Made by a program: the position numbers and the translations under genes. The notes under the pieces were generated by a model that was not told where the DNA came from, did not search any database, and was given only the letters and a program-made list of their open reading frames with translations. DNA of 64,000 nt from Aureimonas pseudogalii (lineage in GTDB: Bacteria > Pseudomonadota > Alphaproteobacteria > Rhizobiales > Rhizobiaceae). Numbering within the stretch: the stretch's first letter is position 1; each line of letters begins with the position of its first letter. The DNA lies in contig NZ_JACIEK010000002.1 of assembly GCF_014196835.1 (NCBI RefSeq), positions 327,467 through 391,466 on the forward strand, given 5' to 3'. This document shows positions 8,660 through 20,502 of this stretch, piece by piece.

Positions 8660-11600
8660 ATGAGCGATACAAAATCAGGGGACGACAAGACGCTGAGCGT
8701 CACCCCCAAGAAGACCCTGAGCATCAAGCCAGGCGGCGCCGCACAGTCGACGGTGCGCCAGAACTTCTCTCACGGTCGCACGAACCAGGTCGTCGTCGAG
8801 ACCAAGAAGCGCAAGTTCACGCGCCCCGAGGACGCGGCGAAGGCGGCGGCACCTGTCGCAGCGCCGGCAGCCGCCCCCGTGGCGGCGGCACCGGCCGCGG
8901 CAGCGCCCGTGCGCCCGACGCTGACGCCCGCACAGGCCGCGGCGCTGGCTCATGCCGCCCAGAACCCGCAGGCGCCGGTGGTGCCGGATCGCGTTCCCGC
9001 GCCTCCCGCGGCCGTGCCCGCGGCCGAGGTGCAGGCGCCTCAGCCCGAAGCGGCAGCTGCGGCAGAGGCCACCGCGCCTTCGGTGCCAGCGACGCTTGCT
9101 CCCGCTGAACCAGTTGCGTCTGCCGCTCCCGAGCCTGTGGCCGCGAAGGTCGAGGCGCCGGCTCCTGTTGCTGAAGCGGCTCCCGTCGAAGCCCCGAAGG
9201 CCGAGGCTTCCGCCGCTCCCGCTCCCGCCCCCTCCGAACCCGCCCCGAAAGCTGAATCTCTGACGTCTTCCGCCACCGACAAACCCGCGGCCGCCGTGGC
9301 CGCCCCGGCTCCCGCCGCTCAGACGACGGCCGCAGCGCCGGCCCGGCCGCAGCCGACCGCGCCCGCTCGCCCCGCCGGTGGTTCCGCGCGTCCGGCCGGC
9401 TCGGCGCCTGCCGGTGCCGGTCGTCCGGGTCAGCCGACGCGTCCCGCGATCCCGTCCGGTTTCAGCCAGAGCCGTTCGGGCCCGAACAACAATTACGGCG
9501 CGAACCGCCCGGGTCAGCCGGGTCGTCCCGGCCAGCCCACGGGGCGTGACGATCGTCGCCCGGCGCCGCCCGCCAACGCCGCGCCCGGCGCACGCCAGCC
9601 GCGCGGTGCCGTGCTGTCCGATCTCTCGTCGAAGGAGATGGATGCGCGTCGTCGTGCGCTCGAACTCGCCAAGCAGCGCGAGGTCGAGGATCGCCGCCTG
9701 TTCCAGATCGAGGAGGCGCGCCGCGTCGCCGAGGACGAGCGTCGTCGCACCGAGCGTGAGGAATCCGAGCGCCGTCAGGCCGAGGAGGCCGCGCGTCTCG
9801 AGCTCGAGAACGCCGCCCGCAAGAAGGCCGAGGAGGATGCGCAGCGCCGCGCCGCCAACCGGCCGCAGGCGCGCCCCGGCAGCGCCGGCGCCAACATCAA
9901 CGTCATTCCCGGTCCGCCGCCGGTGGACGACGGTCTGGGTCTGCGTCCGGCCGGCCGCACCGACCTCACCAAGAAGACCCGCGCCGACGAGGACGACGAC
10001 CGTCGCCGTCCCGGTGCCGGCCGTGGTCCCGCTCGCGGCCCGACGGCCGATGCCGCCAAGCCGACCCGCGCCCGCACGCCCGACGATCGTCGCGGCGCCG
10101 CCGGCCGCGTCGATGTCGGCCGGGCCCTTTCGGACGAGGATGCGCGGGGCCGCTCCCTGTCGTCGATGCGTCGTCGCCAGGAGAAGTTCAAGCGCTCCCA
10201 GCAGAACCAGCAGCGTGAGAAGATTGTCCGCGAAGTGATCCTCCCCGAGACCATCACGATCCAGGAGCTCGCGAACCGCATGTCGGAGCGGGCCGTCGAC
10301 GTCATCAAGTTCCTGATGGCGCAGGGCCAGATGATGAAGCCGGGCGACGTCATCGACGCCGATCTCGCCGAACTCATCGCCTCCGAATTCGGCCACACCG
10401 TGCAGCGCGTCGCCGAGTCCGACGTCGAGACGGGCCTGTTCAACGTCGCCGACAACCCGGAGAACGCGGTGTCGCGTCCCCCGGTCGTCACGATCATGGG
10501 CCATGTCGATCACGGCAAGACCTCGCTGCTCGACGCGATCCGCAAGACCAACGTCGTCTCCGGCGAGGCCGGCGGCATCACGCAGCATATCGGCGCCTAC
10601 CAGGTCGAGCAGAACGGGCAGAAGATCTCGTTCATCGATACGCCCGGCCACGCCGCCTTCACGGCGATGCGTGCCCGCGGCGCGCAGGCCACCGACATCG
10701 CCATCCTGGTGGTGGCAGCGGACGACAGCGTCATGCCGCAGACGATCGAGTCGATCGCCCATGCGAAGGCGGCCGGTGTGCCGATCATCGTGGCGATCAA
10801 CAAGATCGACAAGCCGGGCGCCGACCCGCAGAAGGTGCGCTCCGCGCTCCTCCAGCACGAGGTGTTCGTCGAGACGATGGGAGGCGAGGTTCTCGACGTC
10901 GAGGTTTCCGCCAAGAACGGCACCAATCTCGACAAGCTGCTCGAGGCGATCATCCTGCAGGCCGAGCTTCTCGACCTGCGCTCCGATCCCGACCGCACGG
11001 CCGAGGGCGTCGTCATCGAGGCGCAGCTCGACCGCGGTCGCGGTCCGGTGGCGACGACCCTCGTCCAGTCCGGTACGCTGCGGATCGGCGACATCGTGGT
11101 GGCCGGCGACCAGTGGGGCCGCGTGCGCGCGCTCGTCGACGACAAGGGCAAGCAGCTGAAGGCCGCCGGACCCTCGACCCCGGTCGAGATCCTCGGCATG
11201 TCCGGCACGCCGCTGGCGGGCGACCGTTTCGCGGTGGTGAAGGACGAGGCGCAGGCGCGAGAGATCACCGAGTATCGTCAGCGTCTGACGCGCGACAAGG
11301 CGGTGGCCAAATCCGCCGGCCAGCGCGGCTCGCTCGAGCAGATGATGAGCCAGCTGCAGGATTCGGGCCTCAAGACCTTCCCGCTCGTCATCAAGGGTGA
11401 CGTGCAGGGTTCGGTCGAGGCGATTCAGGGCGCGCTCGACAAGCTCGGCACCGACGAGGTGCAGGCCCGCATCGTCCATTCGGGCGCCGGCGCCATCACC
11501 GAATCGGACGTGCAGCTCGCTGCCACGTCGAACGCCGCGATCATCGGCTTCAACGTGCGCGCCAACGCGCAGGCCCGTCAGGCCGCCGAGCGCGAGGGCG

Positions 11601-11983
11601 TCGAGATCCGCTACTACTCGATCATCTACGACCTCGTGGACGACGTGAAGCAGGCGATGTCGGGCCTCCTGTCGCCGGAGCGTCGCGAGACCTTCCTCGG
11701 CAATGCGCAGATCCTCGAGGTCTTCCAGATCACGAAGGTCGGCAAGGTCGCGGGTTGTCGCGTCACCGAAGGCAAGGTCGAACGCGGGGCCGGGGTGCGC
11801 CTCATCCGCGACGGCGTCGTCATCCACGAGGGCAAGCTCTCGACGCTCAAGCGCTTCAAGGACGAAGTGTCGGAAGTGCCGGGCGGCCAAGAGTGCGGCA
11901 TGGCCTTCGAGCGCTACGAGGACATGCGCGTCGGCGACGTCATCGAGTGCTTCCGCGTCGAGCACGTGGCTCGCACGCTCTGA
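8660..11983 (+). CDS. infB: Translation initiation factor IF-2
   Basis: IF-2 is the GTPase that brings initiator tRNA to the 30S subunit. This 1107-residue protein has the long N-terminus typical of alphaproteobacteria: a short conserved start ([16 protein letters not shown]), a very Ala/Pro-rich stretch to about residue 320, and a charged coiled-coil-like region ([20 protein letters not shown]). Then comes an IF2_N domain and the GTPase domain from about residue 608: G1 [10 protein letters not shown]3 DTPGHAAF, G4 NKID. Two beta-barrel domains and an IF-2-specific domain follow. ATG 8660 is chosen over the upstream in-frame 8630 because AGGAAGCGGAAG precedes it. Confidence 0.97.
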   Translation: MSDTKSGDDKTLSVTPKKTLSIKPGGAAQSTVRQNFSHGRTNQVVVETKKRKFTRPEDAAKAAAPVAAPAAAPVAAAPAAAAPVRPTLTPAQAAALAHAAQNPQAPVVPDRVPAPPAAVPAAEVQAPQPEAAAAAEATAPSVPATLAPAEPVASAAPEPVAAKVEAPAPVAEAAPVEAPKAEASAAPAPAPSEPAPKAESLTSSATDKPAAAVAAPAPAAQTTAAAPARPQPTAPARPAGGSARPAGSAPAGAGRPGQPTRPAIPSGFSQSRSGPNNNYGANRPGQPGRPGQPTGRDDRRPAPPANAAPGARQPRGAVLSDLSSKEMDARRRALELAKQREVEDRRLFQIEEARRVAEDERRRTEREESERRQAEEAARLELENAARKKAEEDAQRRAANRPQARPGSAGANINVIPGPPPVDDGLGLRPAGRTDLTKKTRADEDDDRRRPGAGRGPARGPTADAAKPTRARTPDDRRGAAGRVDVGRALSDEDARGRSLSSMRRRQEKFKRSQQNQQREKIVREVILPETITIQELANRMSERAVDVIKFLMAQGQMMKPGDVIDADLAELIASEFGHTVQRVAESDVETGLFNVADNPENAVSRPPVVTIMGHVDHGKTSLLDAIRKTNVVSGEAGGITQHIGAYQVEQNGQKISFIDTPGHAAFTAMRARGAQATDIAILVVAADDSVMPQTIESIAHAKAAGVPIIVAINKIDKPGADPQKVRSALLQHEVFVETMGGEVLDVEVSAKNGTNLDKLLEAIILQAELLDLRSDPDRTAEGVVIEAQLDRGRGPVATTLVQSGTLRIGDIVVAGDQWGRVRALVDDKGKQLKAAGPSTPVEILGMSGTPLAGDRFAVVKDEAQAREITEYRQRLTRDKAVAKSAGQRGSLEQMMSQLQDSGLKTFPLVIKGDVQGSVEAIQGALDKLGTDEVQARIVHSGAGAITESDVQLAATSNAAIIGFNVRANAQARQAAEREGVEIRYYSIIYDLVDDVKQAMSGLLSPERRETFLGNAQILEVFQITKVGKVAGCRVTEGKVERGAGVRLIRDGVVIHEGKLSTLKRFKDEVSEVPGGQECGMAFERYEDMRVGDVIECFRVEHVARTL

Positions 11984-11992
11984 TCCCGACGA

Positions 11993-12055
11993 GGCCGGCC
12001 TTCGGGCCGGCCGGATCCCCCGATCGAAAGCCCAGGCCCGGCGGCGACGCCGGGC
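11993..12055 (+). terminator. Two strong hairpins between infB and rbfA
   Basis: The first is GGCCGGCC-TTCG-GGCCGGCC (11993-12012). The second is GCCCGGCG-GCGA-CGCCGGGC (12036-12055), closed by a GNRA loop and followed by TTCGTTCTTG. Neither has a clean T run, so they may be partial terminators or processing/stability elements inside the operon. Confidence 0.45.
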
Positions 12056-12265
12056 TTCGTTCTTGCGTCGGCTCTTCCCGAGCCGTCAGGGCCCAAGCGA
12101 AGCGCGCTCCGGCGACGGCGCCATCGCCGGGAATGCCTCGCCCTCGCCCTCGCCGTCTTCGCCTGATGGAAGAGGCGTCGAGCGCCGGCCGATCCGCTCG
12201 ACGGCGGAGGGTCGGACGCGTTTCGAACCGCCAGCGCCCCGTTCATCCAAAGGACTGCATCCGCC

Positions 12266-12700
12266 ATGGTCAAGACCCGCAAGGCGCCCAAGGGCCCATC
12301 GCAGCGCCAGCTTTCGGTGGGCGAGAAGGTGCGCCACGCGCTGACGGAGATCCTGGCGCGGGGCGAGCTGCGCGACGACCTCCTCGAAAAGGCGGTGATC
12401 ACCGTCACCGAGGTGCGCATGGCCAACGACCTGAAGCTCGCGACGGCCTATGTCACCGTGCTCGGCCAGAGCGAGATGAAGCCTTTCGTCGATGCGCTGA
12501 ACGCGCACGCGAAATTCCTGAGGGGCCGGCTCGCGCCCGCCCTTCGCCACATGAAATACATGCCGGACATCCGCTTCCTCGAGGACGAGAGCTTCGACAA
12601 CTACGCCCGGATCGACGCGCTGCTGCGCTCGCCGGCGGTGTCGCGCGATCTCGAGGGCGAGGGCGGAGACGACGGCGACGCAAGCGAGGGTGAACGCTGA
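12266..12700 (+). CDS. rbfA: 30S ribosome-binding factor A
   Basis: RbfA is a cold-adaptation and 30S maturation factor with a KH-like fold. The 144-residue product shows the family pattern [27 protein letters not shown]-type core ([20 protein letters not shown]) and [16 protein letters not shown], with an acidic tail. It starts at ATG 12266. Its stop overlaps the truB start in TGATG, a sign of translational coupling. Confidence 0.95.
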   Translation: MVKTRKAPKGPSQRQLSVGEKVRHALTEILARGELRDDLLEKAVITVTEVRMANDLKLATAYVTVLGQSEMKPFVDALNAHAKFLRGRLAPALRHMKYMPDIRFLEDESFDNYARIDALLRSPAVSRDLEGEGGDDGDASEGER

Positions 12701-13686
12701 TGGCACGACGCGGCAAGAAGCCGAAGGGGCGGCCGGTCTCCGGCTGGGTGATCTTCGACAAGCCCTTCGGCATGGGCTCGACCGAGGCGGTGGCCAAGAT
12801 CAAGTGGCTCTACTTCGCGCAGAAGGCCGGCCATGCCGGTACGCTCGACCCGCTGGCCTCGGGCATGCTGCCGATCGCGCTCGGCGACGCCACCAAGACG
12901 GTGCCCTTCGTGATGGACGGCCGCAAGACCTATCTCTTCACCGTGCGCTGGGGCGCCGAGACCACCACCGACGACGCGGAGGGTCCGGTGACCAACGCCT
13001 CGGACCTACGCCCCTCGCGCGAGGCGATCGAGGCGCTCCTGCCGAACTACACCGGCGACATCTCCCAGGTGCCGCCGAACTTCTCGGCGATCAAGATCGA
13101 GGGCGAGCGCGCCTATGATCTGGCGCGCGCCGGCGAGAGCGTCGAGATCGCGGCGCGCACCGTCTCGGTGCACGACCTTGCGATCACCGCGATGCCCGAC
13201 GACTCCACCACCGTCTTCTCCGCCGAGTGCGGCAAGGGCACCTATGTGCGTGCCATCGCCCGCGACCTCGGGCGCGACCTCGGCTGCTTCGGCCATATCA
13301 CGGAGCTGCGCCGCACCTCCGTCGGCGGCTTCGGCGAAGACGACATGGTGACGATCGAGGAACTGATGGACGCCGCCGACGAGGGGCTCGAAGAGCTCGA
13401 CGCCGAGGCGATCGAGGCGGGCTCGAAGCCGCGCGTCGTGCGCTTCGAGGCGCTCGACGAGTTCGTGCTCGACGCCGCCACCGCGCTCAGCGATCTCTAC
13501 GAGGTGCCGCTGTCGGAGGAGCAGACGGGCCGGGTGCTTTCGGGCAATCCGGTGCTGCTGCGCGGGCGCGACGCGCCGGCCTTCTGCGACGAGGCCTACG
13601 CCACGGGCCATGGCCGTCTCGTCGCCATCGGCTCGATCGACCAGGGCTCGTTCCATCCCAAGCGCGTCTTCGGCGGTCGGGGCTGA
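12700..13686 (+). CDS. truB: tRNA pseudouridine(55) synthase
   Basis: TruB converts U55 of the tRNA T-loop to pseudouridine. The 328-residue product carries the catalytic motif [19 protein letters not shown] with the active-site Asp, the [14 protein letters not shown] motif and a C-terminal PUA-like part. The ATG at 12700 uses the last base of the rbfA stop (TGATG), so translation is coupled to rbfA. A separate promoter follows it for rpsO. Confidence 0.96.
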   Translation: MARRGKKPKGRPVSGWVIFDKPFGMGSTEAVAKIKWLYFAQKAGHAGTLDPLASGMLPIALGDATKTVPFVMDGRKTYLFTVRWGAETTTDDAEGPVTNASDLRPSREAIEALLPNYTGDISQVPPNFSAIKIEGERAYDLARAGESVEIAARTVSVHDLAITAMPDDSTTVFSAECGKGTYVRAIARDLGRDLGCFGHITELRRTSVGGFGEDDMVTIEELMDAADEGLEELDAEAIEAGSKPRVVRFEALDEFVLDAATALSDLYEVPLSEEQTGRVLSGNPVLLRGRDAPAFCDEAYATGHGRLVAIGSIDQGSFHPKRVFGGRG

Positions 13687-13699
13687 ATTCGGCTCGCAC

Positions 13700-13728
13700 T
13701 GGTCATCACCGGTGCGATGGGCTATAGG
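13700..13728 (+). promoter_or_regulatory. rpsO promoter and leader hairpin
   Basis: TGGTCA (13700-13705), a 17-base spacer and TATAGG (13723-13728) match the promoter before rimP in form. The leader then holds a GGCGCCC-CGC-GGGCGCC hairpin (near 13743-13759). S15 represses its own mRNA in several bacteria, so this leader could be an autoregulatory site; that is inference. Confidence 0.5.
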
Positions 13729-13839
13729 AGCGCCACGGATCGGCGCCCCGCGGGCGCCCCGATGCGTTTTCATGGCCTTGGCTGGACGACATCCTTGCCA
13801 CGGGCGACCCCAAGAACAAACCCAGCGAAAGGGACCACG

Positions 13840-14109
13840 ATGTCGATCACGCCAGAGCGCAAGGCCGAGCTCATCAAGGAATTCGCGACCGTCGAGGGCG
13901 ACAGCGGTTCGCCTGAAGTGCAGGTCGCGCTTCTCTCCGAGCGCATCAACAATCTCACCGACCACTTCAAGTCGCACAAGAAGGACAACCACTCGCGCCG
14001 CGGTCTGCTGCGCATGGTGGCGACCCGTCGCTCCCTTCTCGACTACCTGAAGCGCAAGGAAGAGCAGCGCTACACCGGCCTCGTCGCACGCCTCGGCCTG
14101 CGCCGCTAA
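13840..14109 (+). CDS. rpsO: 30S ribosomal protein S15
   Basis: The 89-residue product is exactly the normal S15 length and starts [16 protein letters not shown], with the signature [20 protein letters not shown] and ending in RLGLRR. S15 binds 16S rRNA early in 30S assembly. The frame is open upstream, but ATG 13840 after AAAGGGA gives the conserved start. It is followed by pnp, as in most proteobacteria. Confidence 0.97.
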   Translation: MSITPERKAELIKEFATVEGDSGSPEVQVALLSERINNLTDHFKSHKKDNHSRRGLLRMVATRRSLLDYLKRKEEQRYTGLVARLGLRR

Positions 14110-14117
14110 GTCGTTTC

Positions 14118-14158
14118 GGGTGCGGCGCCTCTCGGCTTCGAGCCGGGGCGCCGCACCC
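14118..14158 (+). terminator. Very strong hairpin after rpsO
   Basis: GGGTGCGGCGCC (14118-14129) pairs with GGCGCCGCACCC (14147-14158) over 12 bp, and an inner stem CGGCT-TCG-AGCCG (14133-14145) stacks inside. There is no T run after it. In E. coli the rpsO-pnp spacer contains a terminator and an RNase III site controlling pnp; a similar role is plausible. Confidence 0.55.
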
Positions 14159-14443
14159 CTCATGCAGCCGCCGGCCCACCGGGCCGCGGCGACTGCCCCG
14201 GCGGGGCGCGCGACCGTTTCATCCGCGTCGCCCATCCGAACGCCGAAGAGCCGAACGCTCGCGGGGCAGGATTGCCGGATGCTTCCCGGCATGATCCGAA
14301 GGGCCGACGGCCCCGGACCGCATCGTGCCGAGCGCGGCCCTCGCCCGCCCTCCTGGAAGCCTCCCGCTGTCTTGCCCGTGCGCGTTTCAACGCCAATGGC
14401 CGCCCCGCGTCGCGGGGGATCGGCCCGCACGAGAGGCATTCTC
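14159..14443 (+). other. pnp leader, 285 bp without a gene
   Basis: No separate coding sequence is supported, though the pnp frame is open through it. It holds the hairpin TGCCGG/CCGGCA (14273-14291) flanked by GGAT/ATCC. pnp mRNAs are often controlled through leader structures cut by RNase III and PNPase, so this may be a regulatory leader. No convincing promoter was found. Confidence 0.4.
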
Positions 14444-16573
<2,130 letters not shown>

Positions 16574-16601
16574 TCGGGCGCATCGTCGGGGTATGAGGGG
16601 A

Positions 16602-16629
16602 GGGGCGGACCGCGAGGTCCGCCCCTTTT
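16602..16629 (+). terminator. pnp terminator
   Basis: GGGGCGGACC (16602-16611), loop GCGA and GGTCCGCCCC (16616-16625) form a perfect 10-bp stem followed by TTTT. It ends the long rimP-to-pnp gene run. Confidence 0.8.
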
Positions 16630-16670
16630 CGTTGCGGGTGGGGCGCTCCGCTCGCGATCGTGCGACGCGA

Positions 16671-18035
16671 CTACCGGCGGATGCGGTTGCCGAGGACGTA
16701 GCCGAAGAGGCCCATCAGGATGATGCCGACCGCCCCCTGCAGGCCGACGAGGAAGTTGGTGAAGCGGCCGACCGGATCGAGGCCGATTTCCGGCGGATTG
16801 GCGGTCATCATGTTGAGCGCGCTGTAGCTCACGAGATCGAGGACGTTGCGCGTGCCCGCCGTCGCCCCCGCCGGCACGAGTCCCGCCGCGAGGCCGAAGA
16901 GCACCGCGAAGACCAGGATGAGGATCGCGAAGGCGCGGGTGATCCGCGACATGCTCTCGCCGTAGTCGCAGAGCCATTCCACGAAGCGGTCGGCGCTCCA
17001 GCGGTAGAAGGCCGCGAGAAACGTGCGGGTCCGGCGCTCGCGCAACGCGGCCTTCGCCTTGGCGCCGGCGGCGGAGCGGCCCATGCGGCGGCCGCTCTTG
17101 TAGGCCCAGCTTGCCTCGTCCTTGGCGCCGATCGAGGTGAAGTTGGCCTCAAGCGCCAGATAGCTCGCCTGCGCCGCCTCGAACTCGCCCGCGACCTCCT
17201 CGCCCACGGCGCCGCCGATCTGCTCCATCCGCATCCGGCTGCCTTCGATCCAGGCGCCGGCGAAGCGCGCGTGCCGGAGGTTGCAGGTCGAGAGGTTGAG
17301 CCGGGTCAGCGTGGTGCCCGAGAGGTCGGCGCCGGAGAGATCGGCGCCGTCGAGGCGGGCGTTCGAGAAGTTCGCCCCGCGCAGCCGCGAACCGGCGAGC
17401 TTGGCGAGCTTCAGGCTGGCGCCCGTGAAGTCGGCATGGGTGAGGTTGACGTCGCGAAGGTCGGCTTCTTCGAGGCGCGCGCCGAGAAACAGCGTGCCGT
17501 CGGCGTCGGCCCCCACGAAGCTCGCGCCCCAAAGGTCGGTGCCATCGAACGAGGCGCCGTCGAGCAGCGCCTTGCCGAGATCGGCGAAGCGCATCGTCGC
17601 GCCGTCGAACACGGCATCCTCGAGCATCGCCTCGCGCAACGACGCCTGGCCCGCCACCGCGCGGCGAAACGAGGCGCCCGAGAGATCGGCCGCCGCGAAG
17701 TCGGCGGCCTCGACCACGGCCCCCTCGATGCGCACGGATCGGGCGCGCCCGCCCGCAAAACGCACCGCGCCGAGATCGGCGCCCGACAGGTCGGCCCGAT
17801 CGAGCGTCAGGCCGGCGAGATCGAGACGCGAGAGGTCGAGCCCCTGGCGCTCCCCGTTCCACCAAGTGTCGGCTGCGTCGCGCTCGCCGGTCGTCCCGCG
17901 CAGCGCGCCCGCCGTCAGGTCGCGTCCGCGCAGGTCACCGGTCGGCGCGCCCACGGCCTGCAGAAAGGCGGCCAGTCGCCCGTCCGCCTCCCGCGCCGTC
18001 CCGTCCCGCGTGCCCGCCTGCACCCGCTCGTCCAT
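16671..18035 (-). CDS. Pentapeptide-repeat protein with C-terminal two-helix channel-like domain
   Basis: This 454-residue protein has many A(D/N)LxX-type repeats at about residues 35-290 (for example ADLSGADLGAVRF and ANFSNARLDGADLSGADLSG), expected to form a right-handed beta-helix. The C-terminal part has two hydrophobic segments (about 365-387 and 428-449) with a short hydrophilic re-entrant-like stretch, SYSALNMMTANPPEI, between them. That layout resembles the two-helix pore module of potassium channels, but the GYG filter is absent. The frame extends to 18227; ATG 18035 (MDERVQAG) is the better start. A membrane-anchored scaffold or degenerate channel are both possible. It converges with pnp and diverges from the CHAD gene. 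Confidence 0.75.
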   Translation of the reverse strand: MDERVQAGTRDGTAREADGRLAAFLQAVGAPTGDLRGRDLTAGALRGTTGERDAADTWWNGERQGLDLSRLDLAGLTLDRADLSGADLGAVRFAGGRARSVRIEGAVVEAADFAAADLSGASFRRAVAGQASLREAMLEDAVFDGATMRFADLGKALLDGASFDGTDLWGASFVGADADGTLFLGARLEEADLRDVNLTHADFTGASLKLAKLAGSRLRGANFSNARLDGADLSGADLSGTTLTRLNLSTCNLRHARFAGAWIEGSRMRMEQIGGAVGEEVAGEFEAAQASYLALEANFTSIGAKDEASWAYKSGRRMGRSAAGAKAKAALRERRTRTFLAAFYRWSADRFVEWLCDYGESMSRITRAFAILILVFAVLFGLAAGLVPAGATAGTRNVLDLVSYSALNMMTANPPEIGLDPVGRFTNFLVGLQGAVGIILMGLFGYVLGNRIRR

Positions 18036-18225
18036 ACTGTTCAACCATCCGTGAGTCCCGTGTCTCGCTATCTGGGGCGGCGCGGCGGCAGGGCGATGCG
18101 GCTTTGCTGCGACGCCCCCGTGCGTTTCCCGCTCATCGCGGGATGACAAGGCCACCCGCTGCGATACATGCATCAGAACGTCGCAGCCGAACGTCGCGGT
18201 CTGGCGGCAGAGACCCCGGAGTTCC

Positions 18226-19191
18226 ATGGCCTACCGTCTTCACCTCAGCGCCCCTCTCGACGCCGAAATCCGGCGCATCGCCCGCGAGCAGGTCGAGAAG
18301 GCGATCGCGACGCTGACGCGGGACGACGGCGACCGGCACGAGGCGATCCACGACGCCCGCAAGCGCTTCAAGAAGCTGCGTGGGCTGCTCGTCCTCGCCG
18401 AGGCCGGCGACCCCGCGCGGGTGCGCGCCGAGATCCATCGCTACCGCGACGCCGGCCGGGCATTGTCGGGCGCGCGCGACCGCACCGCCCTCATCGAGGC
18501 GCTCGACGGGTTGAAGGCGCGCTTTGCCGAGGAGGTCGAGACGCCCTCCTTCGAGGTGGTGCGCACCGCACTCGAACTGAAGCGCGACGCCGCGCTGGAG
18601 GCGATCGGCGATCCGGAGGCGTTGGTCGGCGAGACGGTGGAGCGCCTGCGCGGCGGGCTCACGGCGCTCGGCGGCCTCGTGCTCAAGGGCGGGGCCAAGC
18701 GCCAGCGCGCGATCCTCTCCGGGGCGCTCGCGAAGAACCACCGGCGAGCGCGGCGCGACCTCGCCAAGGCGCTGCGCACCGGTGCGGCCGAGGATTTCCA
18801 CGACCTGCGCAAGCGCCTCAAATATCTGGCCATGCACCTGAAGCTCGCCTCGCGCGCCTGGCCCGAGGCGCTGGCGCCGCTGGAGGCGAGCGCCGACGAG
18901 GTGGCCGAAGCGCTCGGCCGCGATCACGATTATGCGGTGCTGCGGGCCGAGATCGCCGCCGATTCCGTGTCCTTCGGCGCGCGTGCCGATCTCGACGTCG
19001 TGCTGGCGCTTCTCGACCGCCACCAGAGCGAGTTGCGCGACCGCGCCGCGTTTTTGGCGGGGCGTCTGCTCTGTGATCGGCCCGAGGTCTTCGCCGCACG
19101 CCTGGAGGCCTGGATGCGCCTCGCCGGCACCCACGCCCCCGACACCGCGCCCCCCGAGACGCCGGAGGCGCTGCGCCGGCACGCGCATTAA
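18226..19191 (+). CDS. CHAD-domain protein
   Basis: The 321-residue product is almost all alpha-helical and contains the two histidine/arginine-rich helices that define the CHAD domain: HEAIHDARKRFKKLRGLL near residue 38 and EDFHDLRKRLKYLAMHLKL near residue 192. CHAD domains bind inorganic polyphosphate through these basic surfaces and often accompany CYTH phosphatases or polyphosphate granules. No CYTH gene is in the window. The gene diverges from the pentapeptide-repeat gene across 190 bp. Confidence 0.88.
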   Translation: MAYRLHLSAPLDAEIRRIAREQVEKAIATLTRDDGDRHEAIHDARKRFKKLRGLLVLAEAGDPARVRAEIHRYRDAGRALSGARDRTALIEALDGLKARFAEEVETPSFEVVRTALELKRDAALEAIGDPEALVGETVERLRGGLTALGGLVLKGGAKRQRAILSGALAKNHRRARRDLAKALRTGAAEDFHDLRKRLKYLAMHLKLASRAWPEALAPLEASADEVAEALGRDHDYAVLRAEIAADSVSFGARADLDVVLALLDRHQSELRDRAAFLAGRLLCDRPEVFAARLEAWMRLAGTHAPDTAPPETPEALRRHAH

Positions 19192-19300
19192 AGCCCGCGA
19201 CCAGTCCGATATCCGTCGATAAGAAAACGTGACCGCGGCAGTTCACGGTCGGTCAAGGACGATCTGCTAGCCTCGCGTTTTCTCTCGCAGGGTGTGATCG

Positions 19301-20326
19301 ATGGCCATCAATTCGAACGGAGCCAAGTGGGGCCCCCAGACCCTGGGCACGAATGGCGGCACGGTGACGTGGCAGTTCGACGCGAGCTTCGATGCTCTGG
19401 CCGCCACGGGCCGCGCGCCCGTCAACGTCTTCATGGCGGCGGTGCAGAATGCCTTCGCGCTCTGGGAGAGCTTCGCCAACATCGACTTCCAGCAGGTCTC
19501 CTCGTCGGCCGCGGCCCAGATCGACGTCGGCGCCGCCGCGTTCGACGGCCCGAACGGGACGCTCGGGCAGGCCAACTGGCTCTTCTACGACAAGTCGCCG
19601 CTCGACCAGTTCGTCTCGGCCTCGGTCAATCTCGACCAGGCCGAAACGTGGAACGTCGTTCCCGCCTCCCCGCTACCCAACGCCTACGACGTCTTCGCCG
19701 TGGCGATGCACGAGATCGGGCACGCGATCGGCCTCGACCATTCCGCCGATCCCAACTCGCTCATGTACTACCAGTTGAACGACCAGCGCGGCCCCGCCTC
19801 GATCGACCGGGCGGCGATCCAGGAGATCTACGGCGCGCGGCCCTTCGATGCGACGCCCGATACCGAGGCCGCCGGCTCCCCCTCGCAGGACGTCTTCCGC
19901 TTCTACAACGAGACGACCCGCACGCATTTCTACACGAACTCCACAGCGGAGCGCGACCAGGTGCTGGCGCGGCTGCCGCAGTTCCGCTTCGAGGGCAACG
20001 CCTTCGACACGGTGAACAGCAACGATTCGGACGCGATCGACGTCTACCGCTTCTACAATCAGCGCACGCAGACCCATTTCTACACCGCGAGCGCCGCGGA
20101 GCGCGACGAGGTGATGCGCACGCTGCCGCAGTTTCGCTTCGAGGGTGTCGGCTACAAGGCCTCGGCCACCGATGGCGGCGGCGAGTTCGACGCGCTCTAC
20201 CGCTTCTACAACACCGAGACCGGCACGCATTTCTACACGACCAACGAGGAGGAGATGATCACCGTCCTCGATACGCTGCCGCAATATCGCTACGAGGGCA
20301 TCTCGGCCTTCGTCGACTTCGCCTGA
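19301..20326 (+). CDS. Matrixin-type metalloprotease with three DUF5648-like repeats
   Basis: The first 190 residues form a zinc metalloprotease domain with HEIGHAIGLDHS (His137, His141, His147; Glu138 catalytic) and the Met-turn NSLMYYQ, the HExxHxxGxxH pattern of M10 matrixins. From about residue 198 to the end are three repeats of about 45 residues, each with the core (V/L)(F/Y)RFYNxxTxTHFYTxxxxE and a later LPQ(F/Y)R(F/Y)EG, matching DUF5648. No signal peptide and no RTX nonapeptides are visible, although the protein is likely exported. The combination suggests secreted proteolysis with a binding module. The neighbours give no clue. Confidence 0.82.
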   Translation: MAINSNGAKWGPQTLGTNGGTVTWQFDASFDALAATGRAPVNVFMAAVQNAFALWESFANIDFQQVSSSAAAQIDVGAAAFDGPNGTLGQANWLFYDKSPLDQFVSASVNLDQAETWNVVPASPLPNAYDVFAVAMHEIGHAIGLDHSADPNSLMYYQLNDQRGPASIDRAAIQEIYGARPFDATPDTEAAGSPSQDVFRFYNETTRTHFYTNSTAERDQVLARLPQFRFEGNAFDTVNSNDSDAIDVYRFYNQRTQTHFYTASAAERDEVMRTLPQFRFEGVGYKASATDGGGEFDALYRFYNTETGTHFYTTNEEEMITVLDTLPQYRYEGISAFVDFA

Positions 20327-20502
20327 GGGTTCATCGGCGGGTGCTTCGCCGGTGTCGGCGATCCGGTGCGATGCCGGGCCGCCTCGCCGGACCCTGCGTT
20401 CTCGCGATCGAAGTCGCGCTTCGGCACGCATCGCCTGACCGACCCGAAGCTGGACAGACCGGGGCGCTTGACGGACCGGACGCTTCGCGTCACGCCACGC
20501 GC

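Noticed and set aside
8675..11965. 1096-residue open frame antisense to infB
   Set aside because: It mirrors infB in a GC-rich gene, has low-complexity Gly/Arg/Leu composition and no domain. Same-frame shadows are expected at this GC content.
16593..18146. 517-residue plus-strand frame over the pentapeptide-repeat gene
   Set aside because: It is the complement of a gene with clear pentapeptide repeats and membrane helices; the plus frame has none.
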